Notes under the pieces: generated by a model | Told to the model about the DNA's origin: nothing | Database searches by the model: none | What the model saw: only the letters and a program-made list of their open reading frames with translations | From: Aralia elata | Lineage: Eukaryota > Streptophyta > Magnoliopsida > Apiales > Araliaceae | Reading direction: 5' to 3' | NCBI GenBank assembly: GCA_034770075.1 | Contig: JAVJAP010000217.1 | Coordinates: forward strand, 620,001 to 684,000 | DNA length: 64,000 nucleotides | Position numbers and translations under genes: made by a program | Shown here: positions 34,687 to 47,063 of the stretch, piece by piece | Layout: each line of letters begins with the position of its first letter | Position numbering within the stretch: the stretch's first letter is position 1

Positions 34687-36506
34687 TGAAAGTAGTATGC
34701 ACACAAACCAATCATATTTGATATGATGTAGAATATACTTTGTAATCTTATTCATTTATTAATAAAAGAATTGATTTTCTTAAAAGGCATTTTATATTAT
34801 CTACATAGTGCTGTTATATTAAATGTGATAAACCCATAGTTTTGAGCAATGCTTTTAGAATCATGATGAAGATCATGCTAATGAGATCTAAATTCTAGAT
34901 AGCTCACAAACTAAAATCGTTCCTAATCGTTGGATTACTAAATAGGGGATTAGTGAATCCGGATAGATTAGTACATACGTTGCTTGCTCTTAGGAAGAGG
35001 ATGATTGATCTCATAGTCATTTGTGTGGAGACACTAAAGCAAGTATGTAGGTGCTTATTGGAGAATAAGTTTACTGAACGTGGCTCGCTAAGGAATACCT
35101 AATGGAGTTTTACTCGCCTGTCAATAAGAATTCCTCTAGTGATAGTAGTACAAGTGACATTGGACTCGAGATCATAACAGTATCTTGTGTATGATGAGTT
35201 ATACTTTGACATGTCCCTTAAGACCTTTAGGGTATATCAAAGGGTATGGTTGGGTATAATAAGTTGTGCATGGAGATAGATGAATGATCAACAAAGAATC
35301 TACCACGTCTAGTAAAAGATGTGAATATCCTATGTGATTCAATAAATGACAACTCAGTAGTCCTTGGCCAAGGCAAAATGAAATTAGAAAGAAGTTTCTA
35401 ATTTGCATTATTTAGAGTTGTGCATTTGGGAATCGTAATACATATAATTAAATAAAATAAGACTTGACAGTAAATCCATGTCTTATATTTAATTGGGACA
35501 TTGTATCGTAAAAGGATTGAATTGTACGGTAACTATTCACTGAAAGATTCTTTTGTGATTAATGTTGAAATCTATATTATCTGGAAAGTCGTTGATCGCT
35601 AAGGGAGCTTACCCTTATTGTAGAATAAATATTATTTATTTAAATGAATTAAATAGTTTAATTTATTTATTTAAATAAGATTAGAATTGTTCTAATTGAT
35701 TTATTCACAACCGGTTTAATATGGAGAACCTAAAAGGTCACACTACAAAAGGAAAATATTTATTTAAGAAGTAAATGGCATAATTGTAATAATAAGTTAA
35801 GTGTATTTAATTTAATCTATGGAGATAGAATAAATTAAATAGCTTAATATTTATTATTTAATATTTTGGAAATATTAAATATAAATTAATAAGAGGAGTC
35901 TTATTATTATTATTACTATTACAATTATTTAATTTCTAATTGGGATTGAGAATTAATTAATAGAAGTACTCTTCCATGAATTCCTAATTGGATTAGGAGC
36001 ATAATTAATTAAAGGAGTTTAATTATAATAGAAACCCTAATCCTAAATAGTTTAGGGAAGGGTTATTCCTACATCTATAAATAAGAGGAGTCTTATCATA
36101 GATTAGGGTTACACACTCTTGCATTAGATTGTGGAGAGTACTTGCAAATTCTATAGAGATAGAAACTAGGGTTTTGCCAATACCCAACTTCTTGAATACC
36201 TATTCTTCCTTGGTGGATCACCTCTAGAGGCCAAACACTTGGGTGGCTAACGTTGATCAAAGGAAGGAATCTCATCGGTGAAAGTCGAGGAGAACACGAA
36301 GGACTAGGAGTTGAACTTTTACCCAAGGAAGCTTTGATCTACGAGGGTATAATTCTTATTCTCTTTCTCTTTCGTTTAATTGATAATTGAACACAAGGAT
36401 AGATCATGGTGATGGTTTGTATGAAAATTTTAAAATTCGTTTTTATCACGTTTTCGCCTTATTTATGTAATTTGATTATATGTATGCGTTATATACAAAC
36501 CTAACA
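34687..36506 (+). repeat. 5' LTR of the nested copia element
   Basis: TGAAAGTAGTATGCACAC ... TACAAACCTAACA, 1820 bp. A TATA box CTATAAATAAGAGG lies near 36076. It shares short open frames with the 3' LTR, which are not genes. Confidence 0.95.
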
Positions 36507-36507
36507 G

Positions 36508-36520
36508 TGGTATCAGAGCC
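36508..36520 (+). promoter_or_regulatory. tRNA-iMet primer binding site
   Basis: TGGTATCAGAGCC, one base after the LTR end. A perfect match to the common plant iMet primer sequence. Confidence 0.95.
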
Positions 36521-36624
36521 TAATCCTTGCGTTAATTATTGATTTTGATGATTCCATGTATAAATTGATATGCGATACGATCGGATTTTTGGGCTGAGAA
36601 AAAAAATTTTGAATCTGCGTCGAG

Positions 36625-36711
36625 GTGCGGCCGCGCCCTAACCCAGAAAACGATTCTAGGGGGGCAGCGCGGCCGCGCCGCTCCTAGTTCAATTTGGAGC
36701 GCGGTCGCGCT
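36625..36711 (+). promoter_or_regulatory. three GC palindromes in the copia leader
   Basis: GTGCGGCCGCGCC (36625), GCGCGGCCGCGCC (36667) and GCGCGGTCGCGCT (36699), with pitches of 42 and 32 bp. The spacer before the third ends CAATTTGGA. They lie about 105 bp after the primer site in the untranslated leader, in otherwise AT-rich DNA. Confidence 0.85.
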
Positions 36712-37655
36712 GGTGTGCAGACTTTGAAATTTTTTTTATTTTTTCAATTAAAATAAATGGTTTATTTAATTGATAAAAGTTTAAAATAAAAGAGTTTATT
36801 TTATCTGGAATAGGATTTCAGATTGCTAAAATTAAAGGAGTTTAATTTGGATTTGGTTTTTGATTAAAATAAAAGAGTTTATTTTGTTTCAAAACTAAAT
36901 ATTAGCAAAATGTTTGCCCATTAATTGATATCAATGTATATATGGAATGGTTTTATTATTCATGGGATGAATGTTATTTATTGATACATATAGAGATATG
37001 TATGATAATAAATAGGGATTGATTATGGACTGTTAACCAATGTGTGATTGGATTTATTTTAGTGAATGCTTGAATGTATGGGTTTTATAAATGGAGTCTG
37101 CGTACCTCGTCTTCTCTAATTTTTCTTAATGTAAATTCTATCTCCCTCCTATGTACTTCCCCTTGACTGCTGATCAAGGTTTCTATTTATTATAAATCAT
37201 TTTTGTAATAGGACTAGTTAGAATTAAATTTGAAGAATTACAGACAAAGAAACAAGGAGCGCATGAAGACCCGTTTGTAATAGAGCCCGGGTTTAAATGT
37301 AATAGTTATATTTAAATTAATTCTTGCACCCTAGGTTTGACCTTTTGGTTCACTTGATGGCTCTAGTGGACCAAACTAGAATAAAAGTCCATAATCAATC
37401 CGGGTAGAATATAGTATTCTATATGTGCATGCCTACTATATATATATTATATATTATCCAACATGCTTCGTATGTAAAATAATATGATGCGTATTTTATA
37501 TATATATGTGCATGCGCGCTAAACAAGATGAGACTAATAATAATAAACCCCTCAAAGTAATTATATTAAGTCCTAAGCGTTCAAAGATATTTGAAATATT
37601 GAACGTCGCCTTCTAGCATGGTAAAAAAATAGAGTATTAAATATTTAATATGAGT

Positions 37656-37948
37656 TTGTTGTGTCACCACAAGGCAAGTATTAAATATTTAAGATGTTGT
37701 CTTACCACATTTGATGCTTATAAATAGACTGAACGATGCTGTTTTGTTGTGTCACCACAAGGACAATGTTTTTCTTTCGAATATATGGAAGTGCTAGGAT
37801 GGACTTAACTTGGATAATTTTGAGTCGGATGTGTCACCACTTGATCAAAATAATCTAAGAGACAAAATACAAGTAATTACATAGAGATGTAATTAACAAT
37901 AGTTGTCTACCTATTTATTTATATATCGTTTGTTGTGTCACCACAAGG
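37656..37948 (+). repeat. hairpin motif repeated in the copia leader
   Basis: TTGTTGTGTCACCACAAGG occurs at 37656, 37744 and 37930, with weaker copies near 37697 (TGTTGTCTTACCACA) and 37829 (ATGTGTCACCAC). Each can fold as TTGTG-TCAC-CACAA. Intervals are about 41, 47, 85 and 101 bp. Confidence 0.8.
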
Positions 37949-38145
37949 CTATATACGTTTGAAATAGGATCCTTATTCTCACTAGCAAACCTTTAATTAG
38001 ATTTGTTGAACTATATATTGAGGGTAATATAGTTTGATGAAAATAGTGGGAGATACCAATTTAAAATAAAGACCTAATTTATTTTGGTAATTAATTAAAT
38101 GAATGTATGCTAAAATGTTGTCTATTTCACATGCAGAATTTAAAA

Positions 38146-38961
38146 ATGTCAAACTCACTATCACTGCGTAGCATACTTGATGCTAACAAACTGACCGGAT
38201 CAAATTACACGGACTGGTTAAGGAATCTGAGAATTGTTCTTACTGCTGAAAGGATTTCTTATGTCCTAAAATCGCCAGTCCCTGCAAGTGTTACAGAAAC
38301 AGCCTCTGAGGAAGAGATTGCTACTTTCAGAAAGTGGCAAGATGATGCAATCTTGGCTCAATGCATCATGCTCGCATCCATGAGTAACGAGCTTCAGCGT
38401 CAGCATGTAACTATGGATGCTCCTACTATATTGTTGCACCTGAAAGAGTTATATGGTGAGCAAAGTAGGACTGCTAGATATCAGATATCTAAGGAGCTCT
38501 TCCGATCTCGTATGACCGAGGGCACTGCTGTTGAGACTCATGTCCTTAAGATGATCAATATGATTGAATAACTTGGACAACTTGGGTTCGTGATGGATGG
38601 GGAGTTAAGTCAAGATTTGATCTTGCAGTCACTCCCGGACACCTTCTCACAATTTGTTGTGAATTTTCACATGAATAAGTTAGACGTCAACTTGCCTGAG
38701 TTACTTAACATGTTGAAAACTGCTGAAGGTCACTTCTCTTCCAACAAGAACCAAGTCTTACTAGTGGATGATTCTTCCAAGAAAAGGAAGAGGCCCAAGG
38801 TATCTTCTGAAAAGAAGAAAAACAAGAAGGCTAAGGGCAAGGCGAAGAGAAAGGATAATAAGAAACCTGATCCAGATAGCAAAGGAATTTGCTACCATTG
38901 CAATAAGTCGGGACACTAGAAGAGGAACTGCAAGGAGTATCTTGCAGACCAAAAGAAGCTT
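38146..38961 (+). pseudogene. copia gag (nested element)
   Basis: The chosen start is the ATG at 38146 (MSNSLSLRSILDANKLTGSN). ATGs at 38107 and 38131 are also in frame. The UBN2 gag core includes YTDWLRNLRIVLTAERISYV and LYGEQSRTARYQISKELFRS. A TAA after MINMIE (38569) replaces a Gln codon, and the frame continues (LGQLGFVMDGELSQDLILQS). The basic tail and zinc knuckle CYHCNKSGH-KRNC follow, with TAG in place of the Trp after GH. Gag makes the particle, and the CCHC knuckle binds genomic RNA. Two stops would yield truncated gag. Confidence 0.85.
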
Positions 38962-41900
38962 GGAGAAGCTTCGACTTCCGATCTAGGTTTGTTCATGATT
39001 GAAATTAATTTTTTTGAAAGTCAAAATTCTACTTGGGTATTGGATACCGGCTGTAGTTCTCATATATGTAATAATATGCAGGGACTAAGCAGAAGTAGAA
39101 AGCTGAACAAGGATGAAGTCGTCCTACGAGTGGGAAATTGAGCAAAGGTTGATGTATTAGCTGTAGGGACTTATTGTTTAGCACTGCATTCGGGCAAGTT
39201 CATTAATTTAAATAATTGTTATTATGTTCCGACACTTATTAGAAACATTATTTCAATTTCTGTATTGGATATGGATGGTTTTGATATTATAATAAAGAAC
39301 AACAATTATTCTATTTATAATAAAAATGTTTTATATGGTGTTGGGAACTTGCTGAATGGACGTTACATACTTGACTTGCATGAAAATATACTTCAAATTG
39401 AACAAACTAAGAAAAGAAAAGGAGATGATGTTAATTATACCTTTATGTGGCACTGTAGACTCGGTCATATCAATGAAACAAGATTATCCGAGTTGCATAA
39501 AGATGGGCTTTTAGAGCTATCTGATTATGAATCATATCCAACTTGTGAATCTTGTCTCATGGGTAAGATGACTAAATCTCCTTTTAGTAGAAAAGGAGAA
39601 AGAGTTACAGAGTTGTTAGCGTTGGTACACATAGACGTATGTGAACCTATGACAACGAATGCACGAGGAGGGTATTCTTATTTTATTACTTTCACTGATG
39701 ATCATTCTAGATTTGGATATGTGTATTTAATGAAATACAAATCTGAATCGTTTGAAAACTTCAAAGAATTCAGAAGTGAAGTAGAGAAGCAAACTGGTAA
39801 GAGTATTAAGATTCTTTGATCGGATCGAGGAGGGGAATACTTGACCAATGAGTTTCTCAATTGTCTCAAAGAAAATGGACTCCACTAGGGACGCCACAGT
39901 TAAATGGTGTATCTGAAAGGAGAAATCGAACATTGTTGGACATGGTTAATTCCATGATGAGTTTTACCGACCTTCCAGTATCCTTCTGGGTTATGCCCTA
40001 GAATCGGCTGCATACCTACTTAACAAGGTACCTACCAAATCCGTCCCAAAGACCCCATATGAGATATGGACAAGGAGGAAACCAAATCTTAAACATGTTA
40101 AGACTTGGGGTTGTCCAGCTTATGTCAAAAGGTTTGAGCATGATAAGCTGAAGACTAGATCCGACAAATGTAGATTAGTGGGATATCCTAAAGAAACATC
40201 AGGGTATTATTTATATCATCCTACTGATCAAAAGGTGTTTGTAGCAAAACACGCTTCCTTCTTGGAAAAGGAGTTTATCCTTGAAGGGGTCAGTGGGAGT
40301 AAGATATATCTTGAAGAAGTTCAAGAACCACAAAATACTACGGATCAAAGTCAAGTACCTGACCAAGTAGAAGAACCTACTGTACCACTACCTATTCGTA
40401 AATCTGGAAGAGTACCGAAGATACTTGATAGGTATGGATTCATCATAGAGGAAGATGATGAGGTACGCATCATAGATGATGATGATCCATTGACTTACGA
40501 AGAGGCTATGAGTAGTGAAGACTTAGAGAAATGGCTAGAAGCCATGAAATCCGAGATGGACTCCATGTACGAAAACCAAGTATGGACTTTGGTTTCACCA
40601 CCTGAGGGAATTAAGCCTACTGGGTGTAAATGGGTCTTTAAGAGAAAGACTGGAGCATATGGCAAGGTAGAGACCTATAAGGCCCGACTAGTTGCAAAAG
40701 GTTTCAAACAAAGACAAAGAGTTGACTATGATGAAACCTTCTCACCAGTAGCTATGCTCAAGTCCATTCGGATTTTGCTCGCAATTGCAACTTATTATGA
40801 CTACGAGATCTGGTAAATAGACGTGAAATGGCCTTCCTCAATGGAGAGCTTGAGAAGAATGTATATATGATACTGCCAGAGGGTTTTGTTTCAACGGTTG
40901 GGACAAACCAAGTCTGTAAGCTACAACGATCCCTTTATGGATTGAAGCAAGCTTCTTGAAGATGGAACATCCGTTTTGATGAGATAATCAAAAGGTTTGA
41001 TTTCATCAAAAATGAGGATGAACCATGTGTGTACAAGAAGGTTAGTGGGAACGCTATTTCATTCCTTGTATTATATGTTGATGATACATTACCGATAGGG
41101 AATGATGTTCCTATGCTACAGTCGATCAAAATTTGGTTATCTAAACACTTCTCCATGAAGGACTTGGGTGAGACATCCTATATTTTGGGGATAAATATCT
41201 ACAGCGATAGATCTAAAAGGATGTTGGGCTTGACCCAAGGAAAATACATTGACTCAATGCTAAAGAGGTTTAGCATGGAAGATTCCAAGAGAGGTCTTAT
41301 GCCGATGAGCCATGGAATACATCTATCCAAGAAACAGGCCCCAAAGACACCTGAGGAGAGAGACCGTATGAGTAAGATTCATTATGCTTCGGCAATAGGA
41401 TCTATCATGTATGGTATGATATGTACTAGACCAGATGTCGCTCATGCACTTAATGTAACGAGCAGATATCAGTCGAATCCAGGAGAAGAGCACTGGAAGG
41501 CAGTGAAAAACATCCTAAAGTACTTGAGAAGAACTAAGGATGTATTTTTTGTCTACGGTGGGTCTGAATTGAAACTAGAGGGCTATACAGACTCAAGTTT
41601 TCAAACAAACCAAGATGACAGTAAATCCGTTTCAGGGTATGTGTTTACCTTAAACGGTGGTGCAGTGAGTTGGAAGAGTTCCAAGCAGCAAACAGTTGCT
41701 GATTTAGTGACAGAAGCAGAGTACATAGCTGCAAGTGAAGCTGTAAAGGAAGCTGTTTGGATGAAGGAGTTTATAACTGAACTAGGAGTGGTTCCTAGCA
41801 TTAGAGGTGTTGTACCTTTATTCTGTGACAACAATGGAGCTGTTGCGCAGCCTAAGGAACCCAGGTCTCATCAGAAATCCAAACACGTATTGCGATGGTT

Positions 41901-41987
41901 TCATTTGATTAGAGAGATCATTGAAAGAGGAGTTGTCACCCTGGAGCGTGTCAAGACAACATTGCAGATCTATTTACTAAAGCTTTA
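38962..41987 (+). pseudogene. copia pol: protease, integrase, RT, RNase H (decayed)
   Basis: Protease: WVLDTGCSSHIC near 39035. Pre-integrase HHCC: HCRLGHINETRL and CESCLMGK (39450-39560). Integrase core: HIDVCEP, FTDDHSRFGYVY (39625-39725) and DRGGEYL after a stop at 39817. Around 39880-40170 the frame shifts (SERRNRT and FWV-P phrases). RT runs from WKWVFKRK/YKARLVAKGF (40620-40715) through ETFSPVAMLKSIR, with a stop at 40814. A broken stretch is followed by the catalytic YVDD at 41073-41084 in an open block 41029-41987. RNase H: EGYTDSSF, TEAEYIAAS and CDNNGAV carry the acidic residues. Several stops are CAA-to-TAA or CGA-to-TGA changes. Confidence 0.85.
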
Positions 41988-42056
41988 ACACAACAGCAGT
42001 TTGATCGTCACTTAGAGAAGATGGGTATTAGATACCATAGCGATTGGCTTTAGTGC

Positions 42057-42066
42057 AAGTGGGAGA
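42057..42066 (+). promoter_or_regulatory. polypurine tract of the nested copia element
   Basis: AAGTGGGAGA, one base before the 3' LTR. Confidence 0.9.
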
Positions 42067-42067
42067 T

Positions 42068-43282
42068 TGAAAGTAGTATGCACACAAGCCAATAATATTT
42101 GATATGATGTAGCATATACTTTGTATTCTTATTCATTTATTAATAAAAGAATTGATTTTCTTAAAAGGCATTTTATATTATCTACATAGTGCTGTTATAT
42201 TAAATGTGATAAACCCATAGTTTTGAGCAATGCTTTTAGAATAATGATGGAGATCATGCAAATGATATCTAAATTCTAGATAGCTCACAAACTAAAATCG
42301 TTCATAATCGTTGGATTACTAAATAGGGGATTAGTGAATCCGGATAGATTAGTACATACGTTGCTTGCTCTTAGAATGAGGATGATTGATCTCATAATCA
42401 TTTGTGTGGAGACACTAAAGCAAGTATGTAGGTGCTTATTGGAGAATACGTTCACTAAACGTGGCTCGCTAAGGAATACCTTATGGAGTTTTACTCGCCT
42501 GTCAATAGGAATTCCTCTAGTGATAGTAGTACAAGTGATCCTTGGAATTGAGATCATCATAGTATCTTGTGTATGATGAGTTATACTTTGACATGTCCCT
42601 TAAGACCTTTAGGGTATATCAAAGGGTATGGTTGGGTATAATAAGTTGTGCATGAAGATAGGTGAATGATCAACAAAGAATCTACCACGTCTAGTAAAAG
42701 ATGTGAATGTCCTATGTGATTCGATAAATGACAACTCAGTAGTCCTTGGCCAAGGCAGAATGAAATTAGAAAGGAGTTTCTAATTTGCATTATTTAGAGT
42801 TGTGCATTTGGGAATCGAAATACATATAATTAAATAAAATAAGACTTGACAGTAAATCTATGTCTTATATTTAATTGGGACATTGTATGGTAGAAGGATT
42901 GAATTGTACGGTAACTATTCACTGAAAGGTTCTTTTGTGATTAATGTTGAAATCTATATTATCTGGAAAGTCGTTGATCGCTAAGGGGGCTTACCCTTAT
43001 TGTAGAATAAATATTATTTATTTAAATGAATTAAATAGTTTAATTTATTTATTTAAATAAGATTAGAATTGTTCTAATTGATTTATTCATAACCGGTTTA
43101 ATATGGAGAACCTAAAGGGTCACACCGCAAAAGAAAAATATTTATTTAAGAAGTAAATGACATAATTGGAATAATAAGTTAAGTGTATTTAATTTAATCT
43201 ATGGAGATAGAATAAATTAAATAGCTTAATATTTATTATTTAATATTTTGGAAATTTTAAATATAAATTAATAAGAGGAGTC

Positions 43283-43329
<47 letters not shown>

Positions 43330-43917
43330 GTTACTATTATTTAATTTTTAATAGGGATTTGGAATTAATTAATAGAAGTACTCTCCCATGAATTCCTAAT
43401 TGGATTAGGAGCATAATTAATTAAAGGAGTTTAATTATAATAGAAACCCTAATCCTAAATAGTTTAGGGAAGGGTTATTCCTACATCTATAAATAAGAGG
43501 AGTCTTATCATAGATTAGGGTTACACACTCTTGCATTAGATTGTGGAGAGTACTTGCAAATTCTATAGAGATAGAAACTAGGGTTTTGCCAATACCCAAC
43601 TTCTTGAATACCTATTCTTCCTTAGTGGATCACCTCTAGAGGCCAAACACTTGGGTGGCTAACGTTGATCAAAGGAAGGAATCTCATCGGTGGAATTCGA
43701 GGAGAACACGAAGGACTAGGAGTTGAACTTGTACCCGAGGAAGCTTTGATCTACGAGGGTATAATTCCTATTCTCTTTCTCTTTCGTTTAATTGATAATT
43801 GAACACAAGGATAGATCATGGTGATGGTTTGTATGAAAATTTTAAAATCCGTTTTATCACGCTTCCGCCCTATTTATGTAATTTGATTATATGTATGCGT
43901 TATATACAAATCTAACA
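42068..43917 (+). repeat. 3' LTR of the nested copia element
   Basis: 1850 bp. Compared with the 5' LTR it carries an (ATT)n expansion at about 43285-43329 and scattered substitutions. Followed by the TGCAT target duplicate. Confidence 0.95.
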
Positions 43918-43922
43918 TGCAT

Positions 43923-44700
43923 TTTACGCTCCATCTCGCTTTAAAACTCGACCTGTGCAATGTCTAGTTTCCTTAAGCTTTACAAAGCTACCCCTGTATC
44001 AAGCTTTCGATCAATGACTCCCAAACCAATTGGCTTTAGGTCACTAGGTATTAAGACACCCCTACGGATCTAATAACGCGAGTAAAAAAGGCCACAAAAC
44101 TAAACTAGTCAAGTTAGATTATTTATTTATATATTTTTTCTCTTTTTCTCTTTTTTTTCTTTTTTTATATATATGCAACCCAAGATTCCCCCAAACTTAG
44201 TTTCTTGCTTATTTTTTCCTTCATAGATGTTTCATTGATTTTATCAAATTTTATTCCAAATTTTCTCACCAAAAGCAGATTATGTAAGGATTTAAATCAG
44301 ATTGACCAAACAGTCAATTATGTGCTTTCCTTGCTAACATGAGTTTCAGACAAGCATAATTAACTTCATAGTTTAAGTCATCACTCCACATTAGTTTTCA
44401 ATCCTATTCGAGTTAAAACTTTCAGTCCAAGTCTTATCATTGGCCAAAATTAGACAACTATATCATTCATTGCTTGATTCATGCAACTATATGCACTCAC
44501 AGATTGCCACTATCATGCAACATCCATACTATAATGAAACATGCATAAGCAACATAAATAAACATAAATAAACTAAACAAACATGCTCTTACTCTATATG
44601 CACACACTAGCATAAACTAAACATAATGCACCCCCAAACTTAACTAACGCAATGTCCTCATGTGTGAACATAAAGAAATTAGGAACTGAGGACTTCTCTG
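43923..44700 (-). mobile_element. gypsy internal region, continued
   Basis: Resumes the Athila-like element to the right of the nested copia. Non-coding. A second GGGGGTG purine run (minus, at about 44642-44628) precedes it in element order, right after the env-position ORF. Confidence 0.6.
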
Positions 44701-44709
44701 ATCAATGCT

Positions 44710-45942
44710 TTACTCCTCGTCTTCATCATCTTCTTCATCTTCATCACCGTTATCGTCAGGAGTTAAGTCTGAAGATGGATAAACGGACATAGGTGTAGGT
44801 AGTGGAAATTGGTAAGGATCCGATGCTGGATTCATTCTACAAAATATATCAACCAACGCCATATTACAATTGATGTTGTAGGAATAAATTTTCACTTGAT
44901 GCTGGGCGAGACGAGACTGCTGATGATCTATTCGTTCAAAACCCTATTGTATCTGTGTGGCCACCAAGTCAATTTGTCTCGTATGATGCCTTAGGTCCCG
45001 ACGAAGATCCTCAACCAAATCAAGTTGTGGCATTGAACCCCCAGCATTAGTAGGATGCTCAAAGGGCTGCCTCCACGACTGCTCCACGTGCTTCGAGGGA
45101 ACAATGATAAATCCTAACCCTCGTGGGTGGGATTCTCCACAGTCCATATCTTATACCATACCATCACAGAATGGTCAATCGAGGCTACAGGAGCCTGTAA
45201 TGCTTCGTCGTTATCCCATTGAACCTAAGCCTGTCGACACAATGCTGTAATCAAAGACGGGTGAGACAGCCCACCTGAAGTACCCCATTTAATTCCTCGC
45301 ACAACAGACTCATGGATAACTTCCCCGACATCTACAGTTTTTCCTTTGGCTATGCAAAACAACAAAGCAACCCTCTGATTGATAACATCGCTCATATACC
45401 GGCACAACATCAATTTAGCGTAGATAAATGCATGCCAAGCTTTTTCATATCGGCTCAGCTTTGACGAGGGAAAGTTAACTGCTTTTTATCTGTCTGTCAA
45501 TTTCCATTCAGTCCCCGGTTCACAAAGAGCTGCAATCACCATACTAAAATCTAAGTCTTATTGCAAATATTACATATACCAATTGTATGGAATCTTTTCC
45601 AATCTGTAGTAAGCGTTGATTGCCTTTCGACCAACATTTACTGGTTTCCACGGACCATCACTGAATTTCCCTTAGCCTCTTTAGCGTTTGCATAGAACTC
45701 TTTTATAATTTTTACCACTGCTGGCTTAGGTTGAGCAGTAAAAGACATCCACTTCAATTTCTACTCATTTGAGCAACTTCCCCATCTTTACGCTCATCCG
45801 GTAGCAAGCCACGTTCAGGAATTAAAGTTTTCTCAGACAACCATTTGTGATATCTGTTGGAAGCTTGATGACTTACAAATCATTTCTTGTCAAACTTGCC
45901 AGAAGATCCTGAACTTTCCCCTCTGTGCCTTTTGGGAGCCAT
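44710..45942 (-). pseudogene. env-position ORF of the Athila-like element (plant transposon protein domain)
   Basis: Minus-strand frame starting MAPKRHRGESSGSSGKFDKK at 45942. It continues with LSEKTLIPERGLLPDE (near 45825) and an internal region INQRVALLFCIAKGKTVDVG, VIHESVVRG, GLSHPSLITALCRQA (45390-45227), and ends in an acidic tail (DEDEEDDEDEE) before TAA at 44710. This pattern is the 'putative plant transposon protein' domain found downstream of pol in Athila-type gypsy elements, in the place of env. Its function is unknown. Stops and frameshifts at several points show it is not intact. Confidence 0.7.
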
Positions 45943-46621
45943 ATGCAAACTAACTTTGTCAAGTCTTTGCCCTAAAATCAATGAACAGTAGCCCAATAGG
46001 TGGAAAACCGCTTTATGGCAATTTATCGAACACTTGAAGTGTAAGGTTAAAAACACTTTTGTGAAGCCTTCCCCCAAACTTGTTGTAGTCTAAATCTGAT
46101 AACTAATCAATGTACAATGCCTCTCCTAATGCAAAAGAACAAGAAATTCGAATAACCTAACCCTAATTGAGCCAACACAAACTCAATTGGGTACACAAGA
46201 AAAGCAAAATAAGTTCTTCAAATACAAGGAAATCAATCCATTTTTTTAAGCAATTCCACGTGATCAATGGTTAAATTATGCAATACTTACTTGAAATTAG
46301 GGCTAGAATTGAAGTTCCATACCAATTGGATGGTTCAGCTTTACAATTTGATATTGAAGTCCACAAATTTCCCTTGTTGCTTTGTTGAAGATGAACCCGT
46401 GTATGGTATTAGCGATATGCACGAATCGGCTTGCTTGCTTGCTATGGGTAGGAGTATATGTTGTGGTTATTTTGATTTGGAGAAGGAAAGAAGATGTTCG
46501 TTCAGTTAGGGTTAAAGTAGAAGAGAAGTTGGAGTGAAATAGGAGAGATAAAAGAAATTGAATTGGGTTTATCTTGAGTCATGCCCGGTTAGGGCTTATT
46601 TTTTTTAACTGCACAGGTATA

Positions 46622-46800
46622 GCGCATATGCACTTGGAATTGGCTGGGCATGAGCGCTTAGGCACTTGAAGTCAGAACTTGATGGTGCGGTTCAGCGCCT
46701 AGGCGCTTAGGATGGCTTGAGTTGGAGTGCCTAGGCGCTTGGACTTTGCTGAGCTTATGCCTAGGCACTTGGCCTAGGCTTAAATTGGGCGCTTAGGCAC
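46622..46800. promoter_or_regulatory. six-palindrome cluster upstream of the env-position ORF
   Basis: Twelve-base motifs at 46622 (GCGCATATGCAC), 46654 (GCGCTTAGGCAC), 46695 (GCGCCTAGGCGC), 46727 (GTGCCTAGGCGC), 46757 (ATGCCTAGGCAC) and 46789 (GCGCTTAGGCAC). Successive pitches are 32, 41, 32, 30 and 32 bp. It lies in the minus-oriented element between integrase and the env-position ORF and uses the same CCTAGG core as the element's LTR pair at 34022. Confidence 0.85.
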
Positions 46801-46979
46801 TAGAGCCAGACTTGGCCAATTTTCATGTCTTTCAAGCGTTTGCCTGCAATGAAATACACCTAATATCAATAATTATTTACAAAGAGCTTTTCAATGAATG
46901 TAAAAACTAGACTAAAGTAAACAAAATTACTAAATAACTAAATAAACTACCCTACTAAAACAAAATATTTTAACTAAAA

Positions 46980-47063
46980 ATAAAAGAAATTAATTGGAAA
47001 TCTGGGTTGCCTGCCAGGTAGCACTTAGTTTAACATCCTCAGCCTGACTTTGCATTCTCTGTT
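46980..47063 (-). other. conserved non-coding block after gypsy integrase
   Basis: Minus strand reads AAGTGCTACCTGGCAGGCAA, a sequence I recognise from Athila elements just after pol (usually AAGCGCTACTTGGGAGGCAA). It supports the Athila assignment. Confidence 0.6.

Larger units (their letters stand above)
34687..43917 (+). mobile_element. complete 9.2-kb copia element, nested
   Basis: LTRs at 34687-36506 and 42068-43917, PBS at 36508-36520, PPT at 42057-42066, and a perfect 5-bp target duplication TGCAT (34682-34686 and 43918-43922). Gag and pol lie between in copia order, with several stops and frameshifts, so the element is structurally whole but not autonomous. The LTRs are very similar, with an ATT expansion and scattered changes, implying a fairly young insertion. 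It sits inside the internal region of an Athila-like element. Confidence 0.95.

Noticed and set aside
35199..35408. Small minus-strand frame duplicated at 42581-42790
   Set aside because: It is duplicated only because both lie in the two LTRs of the nested copia element.
44809..44994. Plus-strand frame over the env-position ORF
   Set aside because: Antisense to the acidic tail of the minus-strand Athila-like ORF and without similarity to known proteins.
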